64,000 nt of DNA, taken from JAPOXR01 sp965219635. GTDB lineage: Bacteria > Pseudomonadota > Alphaproteobacteria > Rhodobacterales > Rhodobacteraceae. A model generated the notes under the pieces. It was not told the DNA's origin, ran no database searches, and saw nothing but the letters and a program-made list of their open reading frames with translations. Both the position numbers and the translations under genes were made by a program. Below are positions 26,258 to 34,417 of the stretch, in pieces (the stretch's first letter is position 1; each line of letters begins with the position of its first letter). The DNA is taken from positions 3,410,001 through 3,474,000 of the forward strand of contig OZ244783.1 in NCBI GenBank assembly GCA_965219635.1, given 5' to 3'.

Positions 26258-27334
26258 TCAGGATTTTGGTCCTTTCTTGCCGCTGCCGAGAATGGGCTTG
26301 CTTGTTGCATCAAGCGGCCACCGGGGTCGCGCCGGTATTTCCGTGTCCCCGGTTGCACCAAGGCGCATCAGTTCGATTCCGGCCCATGCGATCATGGCGC
26401 CGTTGTCCGTGCAGTAGGCGGGTGCCGGAGCAACAAACCGGACCGAGTGCTCGTCGCAAACCTGCTGGATTGCAGCGCGGATTTCGGAATTGGCGGCAAC
26501 CCCGCCGCATATGGCAAGATGGACTGGCTGTCCGACACGCTCGGCAAACAGCTCCAGGGCAGTTGCAGATTTTTCGGCGAGGATGTCGCTGACTGCACGC
26601 TGAAATCCGGCGCTCAGATCAGCCCTGTCGCGGGTAGGCAACTCGCCCCGGTTTTGCAATTCGCTACTGGCGCGACCGAGAGCGGTCTTTAGGCCCGAAA
26701 AAGACATGTTGCAGCCCTGCCGACCGGAAAGCGGGCGCGGAAACGCAAAGCGATCGGGATCACCGCTTCGTGCCTCTGCTTCGATTGCCGGGCCACCTGG
26801 CTGACCCAGTCCCAGCAAGCGCGCCGACTTGTCGAATGCTTCACCAGGAGCATCATCAATGGTTCCACCAAGGCGGATGAAGCTGCCGGGTCCCTGCACT
26901 GCCAGGAACTGGCAATGCCCTCCTGAGGCAAGAAGCGCCAGATACGGAAAGCCAAGCCCGTGTGTCATTCGGGCGGTGAGCGCATGGCCGGCAAGGTGGT
27001 TGATTCCGAAGAGCGGCTTGCCCGAGCCTGTTGCCACTCCCTGTGCAAATGCAATCCCGGCGATCAACCCTCCGATGAGGCCGGGACCGGCGGTTACCGC
27101 TATGGCATCCAGTTCTTCCAGCGTGGCGTCTGCGTCTGCGAGAGCCTGTTCCGTAACGGTGTCGAGCCGAACCGCATGGGCCCTGGCGGCGATTTCCGGA
27201 ACGACACCGCCATGGGAGGAATGCAGAGTGTCCTGGCCTGCAACTCTGGAAGAAAGCACTGTGGCAGCACCGTCCTCACTGCAACGAACCACAGCTGCTG
27301 CGGTATCGTCGCAACTCGACTCGATCCCGAGCAT
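26258..27334 (-). CDS. tsaD: TsaD, tRNA N6-threonylcarbamoyltransferase
   Basis: 358 residues from the ATG at 27334, MLGIESSCDDTAAAVV, the invariant family start. Upstream the frame is open to 28198 but that part is antisense to hemD and not real. Metal-binding histidines are in SHGGVVPEIAARAHAVRL and FGINHLAGHALTARM, and the ending YCTDNGAMIAWAG is typical. TsaD transfers threonylcarbamoyl to A37 of tRNA with TsaB and TsaE; tsaE is at 6.0 kb. It is divergent from hemD with 64 bases between starts. Confidence 0.96.
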   Translation of the reverse strand: MLGIESSCDDTAAAVVRCSEDGAATVLSSRVAGQDTLHSSHGGVVPEIAARAHAVRLDTVTEQALADADATLEELDAIAVTAGPGLIGGLIAGIAFAQGVATGSGKPLFGINHLAGHALTARMTHGLGFPYLALLASGGHCQFLAVQGPGSFIRLGGTIDDAPGEAFDKSARLLGLGQPGGPAIEAEARSGDPDRFAFPRPLSGRQGCNMSFSGLKTALGRASSELQNRGELPTRDRADLSAGFQRAVSDILAEKSATALELFAERVGQPVHLAICGGVAANSEIRAAIQQVCDEHSVRFVAPAPAYCTDNGAMIAWAGIELMRLGATGDTEIPARPRWPLDATSKPILGSGKKGPKS

Positions 27335-27398
27335 GGTGAGCTTGCTGTTGTTGCCTGGGGCTGGCACGGACATGCGGATTTGGCTACCACTGCCTGTC

Positions 27399-28151
27399 AT
27401 GGAGAGCAACGAAACAAGCGGATTGGCAACAAGAAGCGCTTCCATTGTCCTTACTCGGCCAGAACAAGCTGCCAGGCGAAGCGCAAACCAACTTGCCGGC
27501 ATGGCAGGGCAACCGATCAAGGTGATCATATCGCCGCTAATCTCGATCGAACCGATTGGCAAGGAAGCTGATGTTTCAGGATACGCGGCGCTGGTGTTTA
27601 CATCCGAGAATGCGGTGAATTCAGCCAGATATCGCCACGCTCCCAAGGCCATGCTGGCATTCTGCGTTGGCGAGCATACGGCAGAAGCGGCTGAACTGGC
27701 AGGATTCCGTGTCAGGATTGCAGACAATTCGTCTGAATCCCTCATCGAACTGATCAAACGCGAGCATGCTGGAGGGCCGCTGCTCCACCTGCGGGGACAG
27801 CATGTGGCGCAAAACATCGCCGACATGCTTGTGGATACAGGACTGCAGGCAGATGAAGCTACGGTATACGACCAGGTACGTTGCACGCTCAATTCCAAGG
27901 CGCGCAAGGCAGTTCGAAGCCGACCCTGCGTGTTTCCGGTCTTTTCTCCCCGAACCGCCCGGATACTGTCAGAGGAACTCACCGGAATGCCTGACCGTGG
28001 ACATATGGTGTGCTGTTTGAGCCGCAACGTAGCGGATGCATTCGGAACCGGCTTCAAGACCGTCGTTGCATCGCAACCCACATCCAGGTCTCTCCTGGCA
28101 CTTGCCCTGGATACCGCCATTGTAAGGGACGCACATTCGGCCGGCGCCTGA
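27399..28151 (+). CDS. hemD: Uroporphyrinogen-III synthase
   Basis: 250 residues from ATG 27399. The family is poorly conserved, but SIVLTRPEQAARRSANQL at the start, GYAALVFTSENAVNSARY, LLHLRGQHVAQNIADML and the later FSPRTARILSEEL fit HemD well. The enzyme closes hydroxymethylbilane to uroporphyrinogen III in haem synthesis. In most Alphaproteobacteria the order away from tsaD is hemC-hemD-mitofilin-hemY. Here hemC is missing and hemD stands alone, while mitofilin and hemY are 30 kb away. It ends 21 bases from the convergent ubiB stop. Confidence 0.85.
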   Translation: MESNETSGLATRSASIVLTRPEQAARRSANQLAGMAGQPIKVIISPLISIEPIGKEADVSGYAALVFTSENAVNSARYRHAPKAMLAFCVGEHTAEAAELAGFRVRIADNSSESLIELIKREHAGGPLLHLRGQHVAQNIADMLVDTGLQADEATVYDQVRCTLNSKARKAVRSRPCVFPVFSPRTARILSEELTGMPDRGHMVCCLSRNVADAFGTGFKTVVASQPTSRSLLALALDTAIVRDAHSAGA

Positions 28152-28172
28152 TGCGGCAGTTCGGCTGTGGCT

Positions 28173-29708
28173 TCACCTGAGCAGGGAGTGCAATGCAATC
28201 AGGGCTGTAGCTGCCACAACTGCGCCAATCACGAATGCAATAGCCAGTCCTCTGGAGCGGCGCACTTTCCGGGGTTCCTTGCGGGCCTCCAGCGCCTCCA
28301 TGGCGGCATCCATCAGTTCCGGTAGCCGTGGTCCGATCCGGTGCATCGTCCTTGCGATCGCGGTGATGTCCTTGCGCACGGCCCGCAATCCGACATTCGA
28401 ACGGATATAGTCTTCCACGATCGGGCGGGCAGTTTCCCAGATGTTGATCTGTGGATCGAGTGTTCTGGCGACGCCTTCGGCAACCACCATGGTCCTTTGC
28501 AACAGGATGAGTTCGGTTCTGGTCTTCATGCCAAACTGTTCGGTAACTTCGAACAGCCGGGACAGTAGCCTTGCCATTGAAATATGAGTTGCGGCCATGC
28601 CGGAGATCGGCTCGCCCACCGAACGGAGCGCCTGTGCAAAATCATGGACATTCTTGTCAGCGGGGACGTAGCCAGCCTCGAAATGCACCCTGGCCACACT
28701 CGCATAGTCCTTGCGAATGAAGCCCATCAATATCTCGGCATAGACGCGCCGGGTGTATTCGTCGATCCGGCCCATGATGCCGAAATCGAGCACGATGATG
28801 TCGCCGGAGTCCGAGACCTTGAGGTTGCCCTGATGGAGGTCTGCGTGGAAATGGCCGTCCCGCAGCGCCTGACGTAGAAACATCTGCAGCAGACGCCTTG
28901 CCAGCGAGGGGAGGTCATGACCCGCCGCCCTGAGCTTCTCGGTGTCGCCAAGGTTGATACCGGTGACCCAGTCCAGGGTTACAACCCGCCTGGCTGAAAG
29001 AGACCAATTGACTGCGGGAATCCGGATGCGTTGGTCGTTGGCGGCCGCGGCCCTGATCTCGTCGGCAGCTGCTGCTTCCATGCGCAGATCGAGTTCCCGA
29101 AGAACAACGCTTTCGAAATGGGCGATGACGGCACGGGGCCTCAACCGGCGCAAGCCGGGGACCAGAAATCCGACCATGCTTGCTGCGAAATGAAGCGCAT
29201 CGACATCCCGCTTGAAGGCCTTTTCGATGCCAGGCCGCAGGACCTTGACTGCTACATCGCCGCCTGTGTCCTTCAGCCGGGCATGGTGAACCTGGGCAAT
29301 CGAAGCGGCGGCAACCGAGTCACTGAACTCCGAGAAAACTTCATCAACCTCAATCCCCAGTTCCCGCTTGACGGTTGCCTTGGCTTCCTCTGTCGAAAAC
29401 GGCTCCAGCCGGTCCTGGAGTATGCGCAACTCGGTAGCCAGGTTGGCGCCGACTATGTCCGGACGGGTCGAAAGGAGTTGGCCGAACTTGATGTGGGCCG
29501 GACCAAGCGCCGTAAGCGCCCGGACTATAGGAGGTTGCTGGGGATTGCCCCTGAGTCCAAGCCAACGGATCGGAAATCCAAGCACCGCAATCGCTGACTT
29601 GATCCGGCCGGAAGCGCCGACAGCGTCGAGAACCGCGCGGGAGGCTCCGGTCCTCTCAAAAGTGGCGGCAATCCGGATGAACCTGAAGATGTTCTGGGGA
29701 CCCCGCAT
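28173..29708 (-). CDS. ubiB: UbiB, ubiquinone-biosynthesis atypical kinase/ATPase
   Basis: 511 residues. The ADCK/UbiB signature KxGQ is seen in GPAHIKFGQLLSTRPDI, followed by the alanine-rich loop SVAAASIAQVHHARL, the DGHFHADLHQGNLKV segment and the metal-binding VLDFGIMGRID. A C-terminal hydrophobic helix (LAIAFVIGAVVAATALIALH) anchors it to the membrane. UbiB supports ubiquinone synthesis. Only three bases separate it from ubiE upstream, forming a two-gene operon. Confidence 0.95.
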   Translation of the reverse strand: MRGPQNIFRFIRIAATFERTGASRAVLDAVGASGRIKSAIAVLGFPIRWLGLRGNPQQPPIVRALTALGPAHIKFGQLLSTRPDIVGANLATELRILQDRLEPFSTEEAKATVKRELGIEVDEVFSEFSDSVAAASIAQVHHARLKDTGGDVAVKVLRPGIEKAFKRDVDALHFAASMVGFLVPGLRRLRPRAVIAHFESVVLRELDLRMEAAAADEIRAAAANDQRIRIPAVNWSLSARRVVTLDWVTGINLGDTEKLRAAGHDLPSLARRLLQMFLRQALRDGHFHADLHQGNLKVSDSGDIIVLDFGIMGRIDEYTRRVYAEILMGFIRKDYASVARVHFEAGYVPADKNVHDFAQALRSVGEPISGMAATHISMARLLSRLFEVTEQFGMKTRTELILLQRTMVVAEGVARTLDPQINIWETARPIVEDYIRSNVGLRAVRKDITAIARTMHRIGPRLPELMDAAMEALEARKEPRKVRRSRGLAIAFVIGAVVAATALIALHSLLR

Positions 29709-29711
29709 GCG

Positions 29712-30461
29712 TCAGATCTTCCAGCCCGAATGAATGGATACGACACCGAAGGACATCTTGCGGAAGGAGACCCTTTCGAAGCCGGCGTTCCTGATCATCG
29801 CTGCAAACTCGTCCGGTTTCGGGAAGCGGCGAATGCTCTCGACAAGATACTGATAGCTGTCCCGGTCATTTACCACCAGCCGCCCCATTTCCGGAATGAG
29901 TCTGAACGAGTACCGATCATAGAGCCTTCTCAGTCCGTTATTGTCGACATGTCCGAATTCGAGGACGAGCAATCTGCCGCCGAGCTTCAGCACGCGGTGC
30001 ATTTCCTCAAGCGCCTTGGGAATGTCGGGAAAGTTCCTCACGCCGAAAGCCACCGTGCATGCGTCGAAACTCCCCGATGCGAACGGCAAGGCGCTGGCGC
30101 TGCCAGCGACCCAACTGATGCTGGATTCGAGGCGTTGCCGCGCTGCCCTCTGCTGGCCAACCTTGAGCATCTGCTCGGTCAGGTCGAGTATCGTCACCGA
30201 GGCTTCCGGCTGCCGCCGGAGGATTCTGAAGGCGATGTCGCCTGTGCCTCCGGCGAGATCCAGCATGTGCTGTTCTGGCTGGGGCGCCAGCCAGTCCACG
30301 AGCGCTGTCTTCCAGACTCTGTGCATTCCGGCGGACATGAAGTCGTTCATGAAGTCATACTTGTTGGCTACGCCAACAAAGACATCCCGCACCAGCTCCA
30401 CCTTTTCGTTTTCGGGGACCGTACGAAATCCGAAATGCGTGTTTCTTTCTGCGGGCTTCAT
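29712..30461 (-). CDS. ubiE: UbiE, ubiquinone/menaquinone C-methyltransferase
   Basis: 249 residues. Family signature THFGFRTVPENEKVELVRDV, VANKYDFMNDFMSAGMHRVWK, SAM motif LDLAGGTGDIAFRIL, and VAFGVRNFPDIPKALEEMHR are all present, as is the characteristic ending SFGVVSIHSGWKI. The enzyme methylates the ring in ubiquinone synthesis. In many Alphaproteobacteria ubiE is divergent from mutM with little between them; here mutM lies 14 kb away, past an inserted block. Confidence 0.97.
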   Translation of the reverse strand: MKPAERNTHFGFRTVPENEKVELVRDVFVGVANKYDFMNDFMSAGMHRVWKTALVDWLAPQPEQHMLDLAGGTGDIAFRILRRQPEASVTILDLTEQMLKVGQQRAARQRLESSISWVAGSASALPFASGSFDACTVAFGVRNFPDIPKALEEMHRVLKLGGRLLVLEFGHVDNNGLRRLYDRYSFRLIPEMGRLVVNDRDSYQYLVESIRRFPKPDEFAAMIRNAGFERVSFRKMSFGVVSIHSGWKI

Positions 30462-30633
30462 GAAGGCTTGATCCTTGGGGCCGGGCGGTGCCGCCTTCTA
30501 CATGAGGGGCGGGCCTGCCTTCAATGAAATCAACAGTGCCGGAACGTCTTCAGTCGGAATGGCGGAATGCGCGGCTTCTGCCGGCAACGTTCATGGCAAT
30601 CCAACGGCCGGGCTCCTGGCAGGGTCTAATCAG

Positions 30634-31272
30634 TTAACGTACGTATCCGCGATATTGACTGTAGAGTCGGCGCCGTGATGGAGGCGAAGGCATGCCGCCC
30701 GGTATCTCAATCCCGTTGTCCATCATGTAGAACAGTTCTGCTACCCTGCAGGTGAGCATGGTATCCTCTGACGCGTCGTGAAACTCGCCCGCACGCGCCT
30801 TCACACCCATGACCCTGACAACATCGTCAAGCTTGCTTCCCTTCCGCTGGCCGCCGTTGAATTCCTGGTAGCGGCGCATTGTGCAAAAGCTCTTGTTTCG
30901 GCCAATTGCCTTGACGCCGGCCCTCCTGAACTCGGCGTTGATGAAGCCCCGGTCGAATTTGACATTATGGGCAATGACGGGAAGGTCCCCGATAAATTCC
31001 CGCACTTGCCGGGCAACCTGCGAAAAGGGAGGCTCGTCCAACACATCCATGTCCGTAATGCCGTGCACATTCGACGCTGCTTCCGGGATCGGGCATTGCG
31101 GGTCGAACATGCCATCGAAGGTTATTTTCTCGGTGCCGTCGGGGTTGGTCCTGAGGCTTCCAAAGTCCGTGCGAATGAGCGCCAGCGAGACAATTCTGTC
31201 GAACTCGGGATCGAAACCTGTTGTTTCAACATCGAATACAACTGCTTCTTCAAAGCCGGTAAACAAGGTCAT
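30634..31272 (-). CDS. DnaQ-like 3'-5' exonuclease (DEDDh)
   Basis: 212 residues with the complete DEDDh set: VVFDVETTGFD (D and E), NVHGITDMDV, VIAHNVKFDRGFINAEF (D) and HDASEDTMLTCRV (H and D). It should trim DNA or RNA 3' ends. The family includes the polymerase III proofreading subunit, but the neighbourhood is not the usual dnaQ one, so it may be a secondary exonuclease. It is about 170 bases upstream of ubiE on the same strand. Confidence 0.85.
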   Translation of the reverse strand: MTLFTGFEEAVVFDVETTGFDPEFDRIVSLALIRTDFGSLRTNPDGTEKITFDGMFDPQCPIPEAASNVHGITDMDVLDEPPFSQVARQVREFIGDLPVIAHNVKFDRGFINAEFRRAGVKAIGRNKSFCTMRRYQEFNGGQRKGSKLDDVVRVMGVKARAGEFHDASEDTMLTCRVAELFYMMDNGIEIPGGMPSPPSRRRLYSQYRGYVR

Positions 31273-31457
31273 GAGAGAGCCTCCTTGCGGGATTTGTATT
31301 CGGATTGAGGGCCGCCGCTATTGACAGGCTACGAAATCAGGATGAATCAGGATTGAGCAGGATGCGCAAGGGGGCTGGGCATCCGGATTAGGAAAACCAT
31401 CAGCTTCCAGACAACCAAATACGGTTATTTGGGCAAACCTTGTCGAGGGCCATACGC

Positions 31458-31817
31458 ATGAACCCCAGCCACAACATCATCGAACACAGTAGCGGCAATG
31501 TCTTTGCCGACCTTGGGCTTGCAGACGCAGATGTGCATTTGGTGAAAGCCGAGCTGGCAACCCGGATTGACGCTGCCTTCCGCCAACGCGGCATGACACC
31601 GGCTGATGCGGGACGAGTGTTGGGCTTGTCGCAATCTGATTTTTCCCGGATTCTGAGGGGCAATTTTCGCGAGCACACGCTTGATTGCCTTTTGCGTCAA
31701 TTGATGGCGCTCGGTTGCGATATTGACATTATCATCCGCCAGCCGCCTTCCTCAGTTGAATCGGGAAGGCTGAGCGTTACCGCAGAACATTCGGAAATGG
31801 CCAAGGCTGTGCAATGA
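31458..31817 (+). CDS. XRE-type HTH protein, orphan antitoxin-like
   Basis: About 119 residues from ATG 31458 (MNPSHNIIEHSSGNVFADLG); an earlier ATG at 31440 would add six. The helix-turn-helix is clear: MTPADAGRVLGLSQSDFSRILRG, followed by a C-terminal IDIIIRQPP strand. Start phrase FADLGLADAD and length match the HigA2/HTH_37 antitoxin group. Such genes normally follow a RelE-like toxin gene, but the 185 bases upstream encode none that I can see, so it is an orphan antitoxin or free-standing regulator. Confidence 0.75.
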   Translation: MNPSHNIIEHSSGNVFADLGLADADVHLVKAELATRIDAAFRQRGMTPADAGRVLGLSQSDFSRILRGNFREHTLDCLLRQLMALGCDIDIIIRQPPSSVESGRLSVTAEHSEMAKAVQ

Positions 31818-32114
31818 TTGCCCGGTCAATTCCGTAACCCACTGGCGGCTCGCCGCTGAAGGAATCATCGGCGGCAGGGCGTAATGCAGGGCCGATAATT
31901 AAAGCAGCCGGAGGTTCTCCGGACAGATGCAGAGCCACTCAAATCGGCGATCGGCCTTTTGGTCTGGCATTGCTACCGACGGAGGTGCCCGCATCTGGAA
32001 TTTGCCACAGGCGGTTCCGCCATCTATATCTGCTCAAATTGCAAGCCAACCGCCGCGGGAAGCCGGAAGGCAAGAACTTGTTCGTGCGGCAGTTAGCCCA
32101 CGAAGTATGTTGAA

Positions 32115-32351
32115 CTATCCGGTCTGCTCAGCTCGTTCGCAATGGAGATCATTGCCGCAGGAATGGCTTTGGCGTATCTGGCCGTCCCGCCTGTGTACAA
32201 TCAGTTCTGTTGGTTGAGACCGCGCAATTTCACGGGCTGCGTCCACAACTGCCTTCAGACTCACATGTACGGAGGTGGCTCGTTGCGGACTCGCTCCACG
32301 CACCGCCCAAACGTCCCTGTGTCGGACAGCATGTTGATTGCGTCTTGCCAA
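32115..32351 (-). CDS. DUF2188-family small protein
   Basis: 78 residues resembling DUF2188 proteins: HAVRHRDVWAVRGASPQRAT, a central AAREIARSQPTELIVHRRDG and GQIRQSHSCGND, where the family usually has RDGRIRxxxSYGNDPxP. The C-terminus after GND differs from the family, so the end may be decayed. The start is a TTG at 32351 without a clear ribosome site. Function of the family is unknown. It is divergent from the HTH-metallopeptidase gene, whose operator region it may share. The 300 bases between 31818 and 32114 hold nothing recognisable. Confidence 0.6.
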   Translation of the reverse strand: MARRNQHAVRHRDVWAVRGASPQRATSVHVSLKAVVDAAREIARSQPTELIVHRRDGQIRQSHSCGNDLHCERAEQTG

Positions 32352-32367
32352 AATCTTTGTTGGCCCC

Positions 32368-32416
32368 TGAGTTTACAAATTCCAAATCTATGATAGAATG
32401 TAAACTCATCTGAGTT
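32368..32416 (+). promoter_or_regulatory. Promoter with nested operator half-sites for the HTH-metallopeptidase operon
   Basis: TTTACA (32372-32377) and TAGAAT (32394-32399), 16 bases apart, form a good promoter. They are bracketed by an inverted repeat GAGTTTACA (32369-32377) and TGTAAACTC (32399-32407), which overlaps a second palindrome AACTCA-TC-TGAGTT (32403-32416). So three TGAGTT/AACTCA half-sites surround the promoter, a layout suited to autorepression by the encoded HTH protein. Confidence 0.65.
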
Positions 32417-32429
32417 AATGGAGGCGACA

Positions 32430-33524
32430 ATGTTTGGCGAACGTCTCAAACTTGCCCGGAAGCGCAGTGGTTTGTCACTTCGCGCGCTTTCTGGTGCAAT
32501 CGGAAGTCGTGTCAGCGCTCAAGCTATCGGCAAGTATGAACGCGGCGAAATGATGCCCGGCTCTGATGTTCTGGACCTACTTGCGAAAGCTCTCGGTGTT
32601 TCACCTCAGTATCTGATGAGCCAACAGGTACTGGAGCTCTATGACATGGAGTTTCGTAAACTCGCGCGTGCATCCGCCAAAGACCGCGCCGCAGTCGAGG
32701 CGGCAGTCATCGAGCAGCTTCAACGCTACTGCACCATTGAAAGGATCCTCCGGCAGGCGAATCACGGATGGCAGGATCCGCAACTCGAGAAGCGGTTTCT
32801 GGGGTGCCTTGAAGAAGCTGAGCTCCTTGCCCTCGAACTGAGAAAAGAATGGCAGCTAGGGGTTGGTCCAATCCCGAACATGACCGAATTGTTGGAGGAG
32901 CGGGGTATCAAGGTGCTGCTGGTCGACTTGCCGGAAAGCATTTCTGGCCTCACCTGCTCGGTGAGGCAGTCTCACGACACTGGTCGAGTGTCGGTCATTG
33001 TCGTAAACACCGGGCACTCGCTGGAGCGTCGGCGCCAGACTCTCGCCCACGAACTCGGTCACCTTGTGTTGGATCCAGAGTCTCCAATTGATCACGAAAA
33101 GGCTGCCACGAGATTTGCGGGTTCCTTCCTCGTAACCCGGGAACACTTGCAGGGCCAGCTTGGCAATCATAGGAAGGTATTGGGTTACAAGGAGTTGGTG
33201 GATCTCAAGCACCGGTATCGGGTGAGCGGTGCCGCAATGCTCGTATGCCTAAACTGGTACGGCATCATCAACGACCATACCTTGTCCTATGCATTCCGGA
33301 CGTTCGCACGGCGATGGCGCGTTGTGGAACCCGAGCCGGTCGAGCCCGACGAGTTGCGCGGCCAGTTTGAAATGCCCCGCAGGTTCCAGCGGCTCTGCTA
33401 TTGGGCACTCGCTGAGCGCTACATCACTCCAGTCAAGGCCATGGAATTGCTGATGGAGCCGCTTGATCGCATTGAGCAAGCCATCAAAGGGCCGGATATT
33501 GCCGATGCTGACACTAGTGGTTGA
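32430..33524 (+). CDS. XRE-family HTH fused to ImmA/IrrE-type zinc metallopeptidase
   Basis: 364 residues from ATG 32430 (MFGERLKLARKRSGLSLRAL), chosen because GGAGG lies 5 bases upstream. Residues ~4-60 form the XRE DNA-binding domain; the middle contains the COG2856 peptidase with RRQTLAHELGHLVLD (HExxH) and EKAATRFAGSFL. Proteins of this kind cleave a repressor or antitoxin, releasing stress or mobile-element genes. The next gene, a PIN-domain protein, starts inside its last codons (20-base overlap). Operator half-sites around the promoter suggest autoregulation. Confidence 0.85.
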   Translation: MFGERLKLARKRSGLSLRALSGAIGSRVSAQAIGKYERGEMMPGSDVLDLLAKALGVSPQYLMSQQVLELYDMEFRKLARASAKDRAAVEAAVIEQLQRYCTIERILRQANHGWQDPQLEKRFLGCLEEAELLALELRKEWQLGVGPIPNMTELLEERGIKVLLVDLPESISGLTCSVRQSHDTGRVSVIVVNTGHSLERRRQTLAHELGHLVLDPESPIDHEKAATRFAGSFLVTREHLQGQLGNHRKVLGYKELVDLKHRYRVSGAAMLVCLNWYGIINDHTLSYAFRTFARRWRVVEPEPVEPDELRGQFEMPRRFQRLCYWALAERYITPVKAMELLMEPLDRIEQAIKGPDIADADTSG

Positions 33525-34014
33525 CTCGTCGTGCGTGATTGACTTGCACAAGGTTGGCCTGTTGGATGCACTCTTCAGGTTGCCCTACAACATTGTGATG
33601 CCGCAGTCTCTGCTGGATGGCGAGATCGTTCGGTTTGCTGACAATGAGAAGCAAAGGCTAATTGAACTTGGTTTGCAGCCACGTAATCTCGACTCAGCAG
33701 GGCTCAAACAAGCCGAGACGTACTATGATCGTTATCCGGCGCTGGCTTGGAACGATTGCCTTGCATTGCGAATGGCAGAAGAGATCGACGCATCAATCCT
33801 CATGACTGGAGATGGCCTCCTGCGGCGAGTTGCATCAAGACTGGCCGTCTGTGTTCACGGGGTCATTTGGGCATTGGACGAAATGGATCGGCTTTCAGTT
33901 GTCGAAAAAGTCCAGCTGGCCAAAGCAATTCAATCCTTGCTGGATGACCCGCTTGTCTTCTTGCCGGACCATGAACTGGAATACCGCCTGCAACGATTGT
34001 GCCAGAAAACCTGA
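33505..34014 (+). CDS. PIN-domain ribonuclease-like protein
   Basis: 169 residues from ATG 33505 (MLTLVVDSSCVIDLHKVG). PIN-domain acidic residues: D in VVDSSCVIDL, then WNDCLALRMAEE (N-D) and SILMTGDGLLRRVA (D). PIN domains are Mg-dependent RNases, often toxins. It overlaps the metallopeptidase gene by 20 bases, so both are co-translated; together they look like a toxin-antitoxin-type module in which the HTH-peptidase controls the nuclease. The function is inference from domains and order. Confidence 0.75.
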   Translation: MLTLVVDSSCVIDLHKVGLLDALFRLPYNIVMPQSLLDGEIVRFADNEKQRLIELGLQPRNLDSAGLKQAETYYDRYPALAWNDCLALRMAEEIDASILMTGDGLLRRVASRLAVCVHGVIWALDEMDRLSVVEKVQLAKAIQSLLDDPLVFLPDHELEYRLQRLCQKT

Positions 34015-34417
34015 AACAGAGTTCAGGGACGCGTGCGAGTCACTGTTGCAGCAGCTGCATATGGTCCACGGGTTTGGCCCTTGCCGGGTTCTACAGATGA
34101 CTCATCACCTCCGTTGACTGAATTTAGCGTTGTGTTGAAACGTTGAAACGGGCGGGGATGAGTTGCTGCGCCTCAGTGACGTTCGCTTGAAGTTTGAAGC
34201 ATTGCGGAAGCATCCAGGCAGACGGAAGAGACCGAAGGGCCTGCGAATTGCCCAGCGCCACTCACTTTGTACCAATTTGGCCGGAATTCATGCTGGAGAG
34301 AGTGCGAGTGACTGCTGTGTTTCCGGGAGGCAAATGGCAAATGCGATTTACCTTGCCGACAATCCTGGGCTAATATATGATATGTTAGTCTCATAATATG
34401 ATACACAGGGAGGAGGC
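34015..34417. other. Intergenic region; direct repeats upstream of the sugar-acid operon
   Basis: No gene is recognised here. Close to the downstream operon, ATATGATA occurs at 34375-34382 and again at 34396-34403, 21 bases apart or two DNA turns, in an AT-rich stretch. This would suit a dimeric or tetrameric regulator such as the IclR-type protein encoded by the same operon, but the link is untested. No convincing terminator follows the PIN gene. Confidence 0.4.

Noticed and set aside
26829..28151. A 440-codon plus-strand frame covering tsaD antisense and hemD
   Set aside because: Only the part from 27399 resembles HemD; the first 190 codons are antisense to tsaD, which has all its catalytic motifs.
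27335..28198. N-terminal extension of the tsaD frame by 288 codons
   Set aside because: It is antisense to hemD; TsaD proteins begin at MLGIESSCDD, encoded at 27334.
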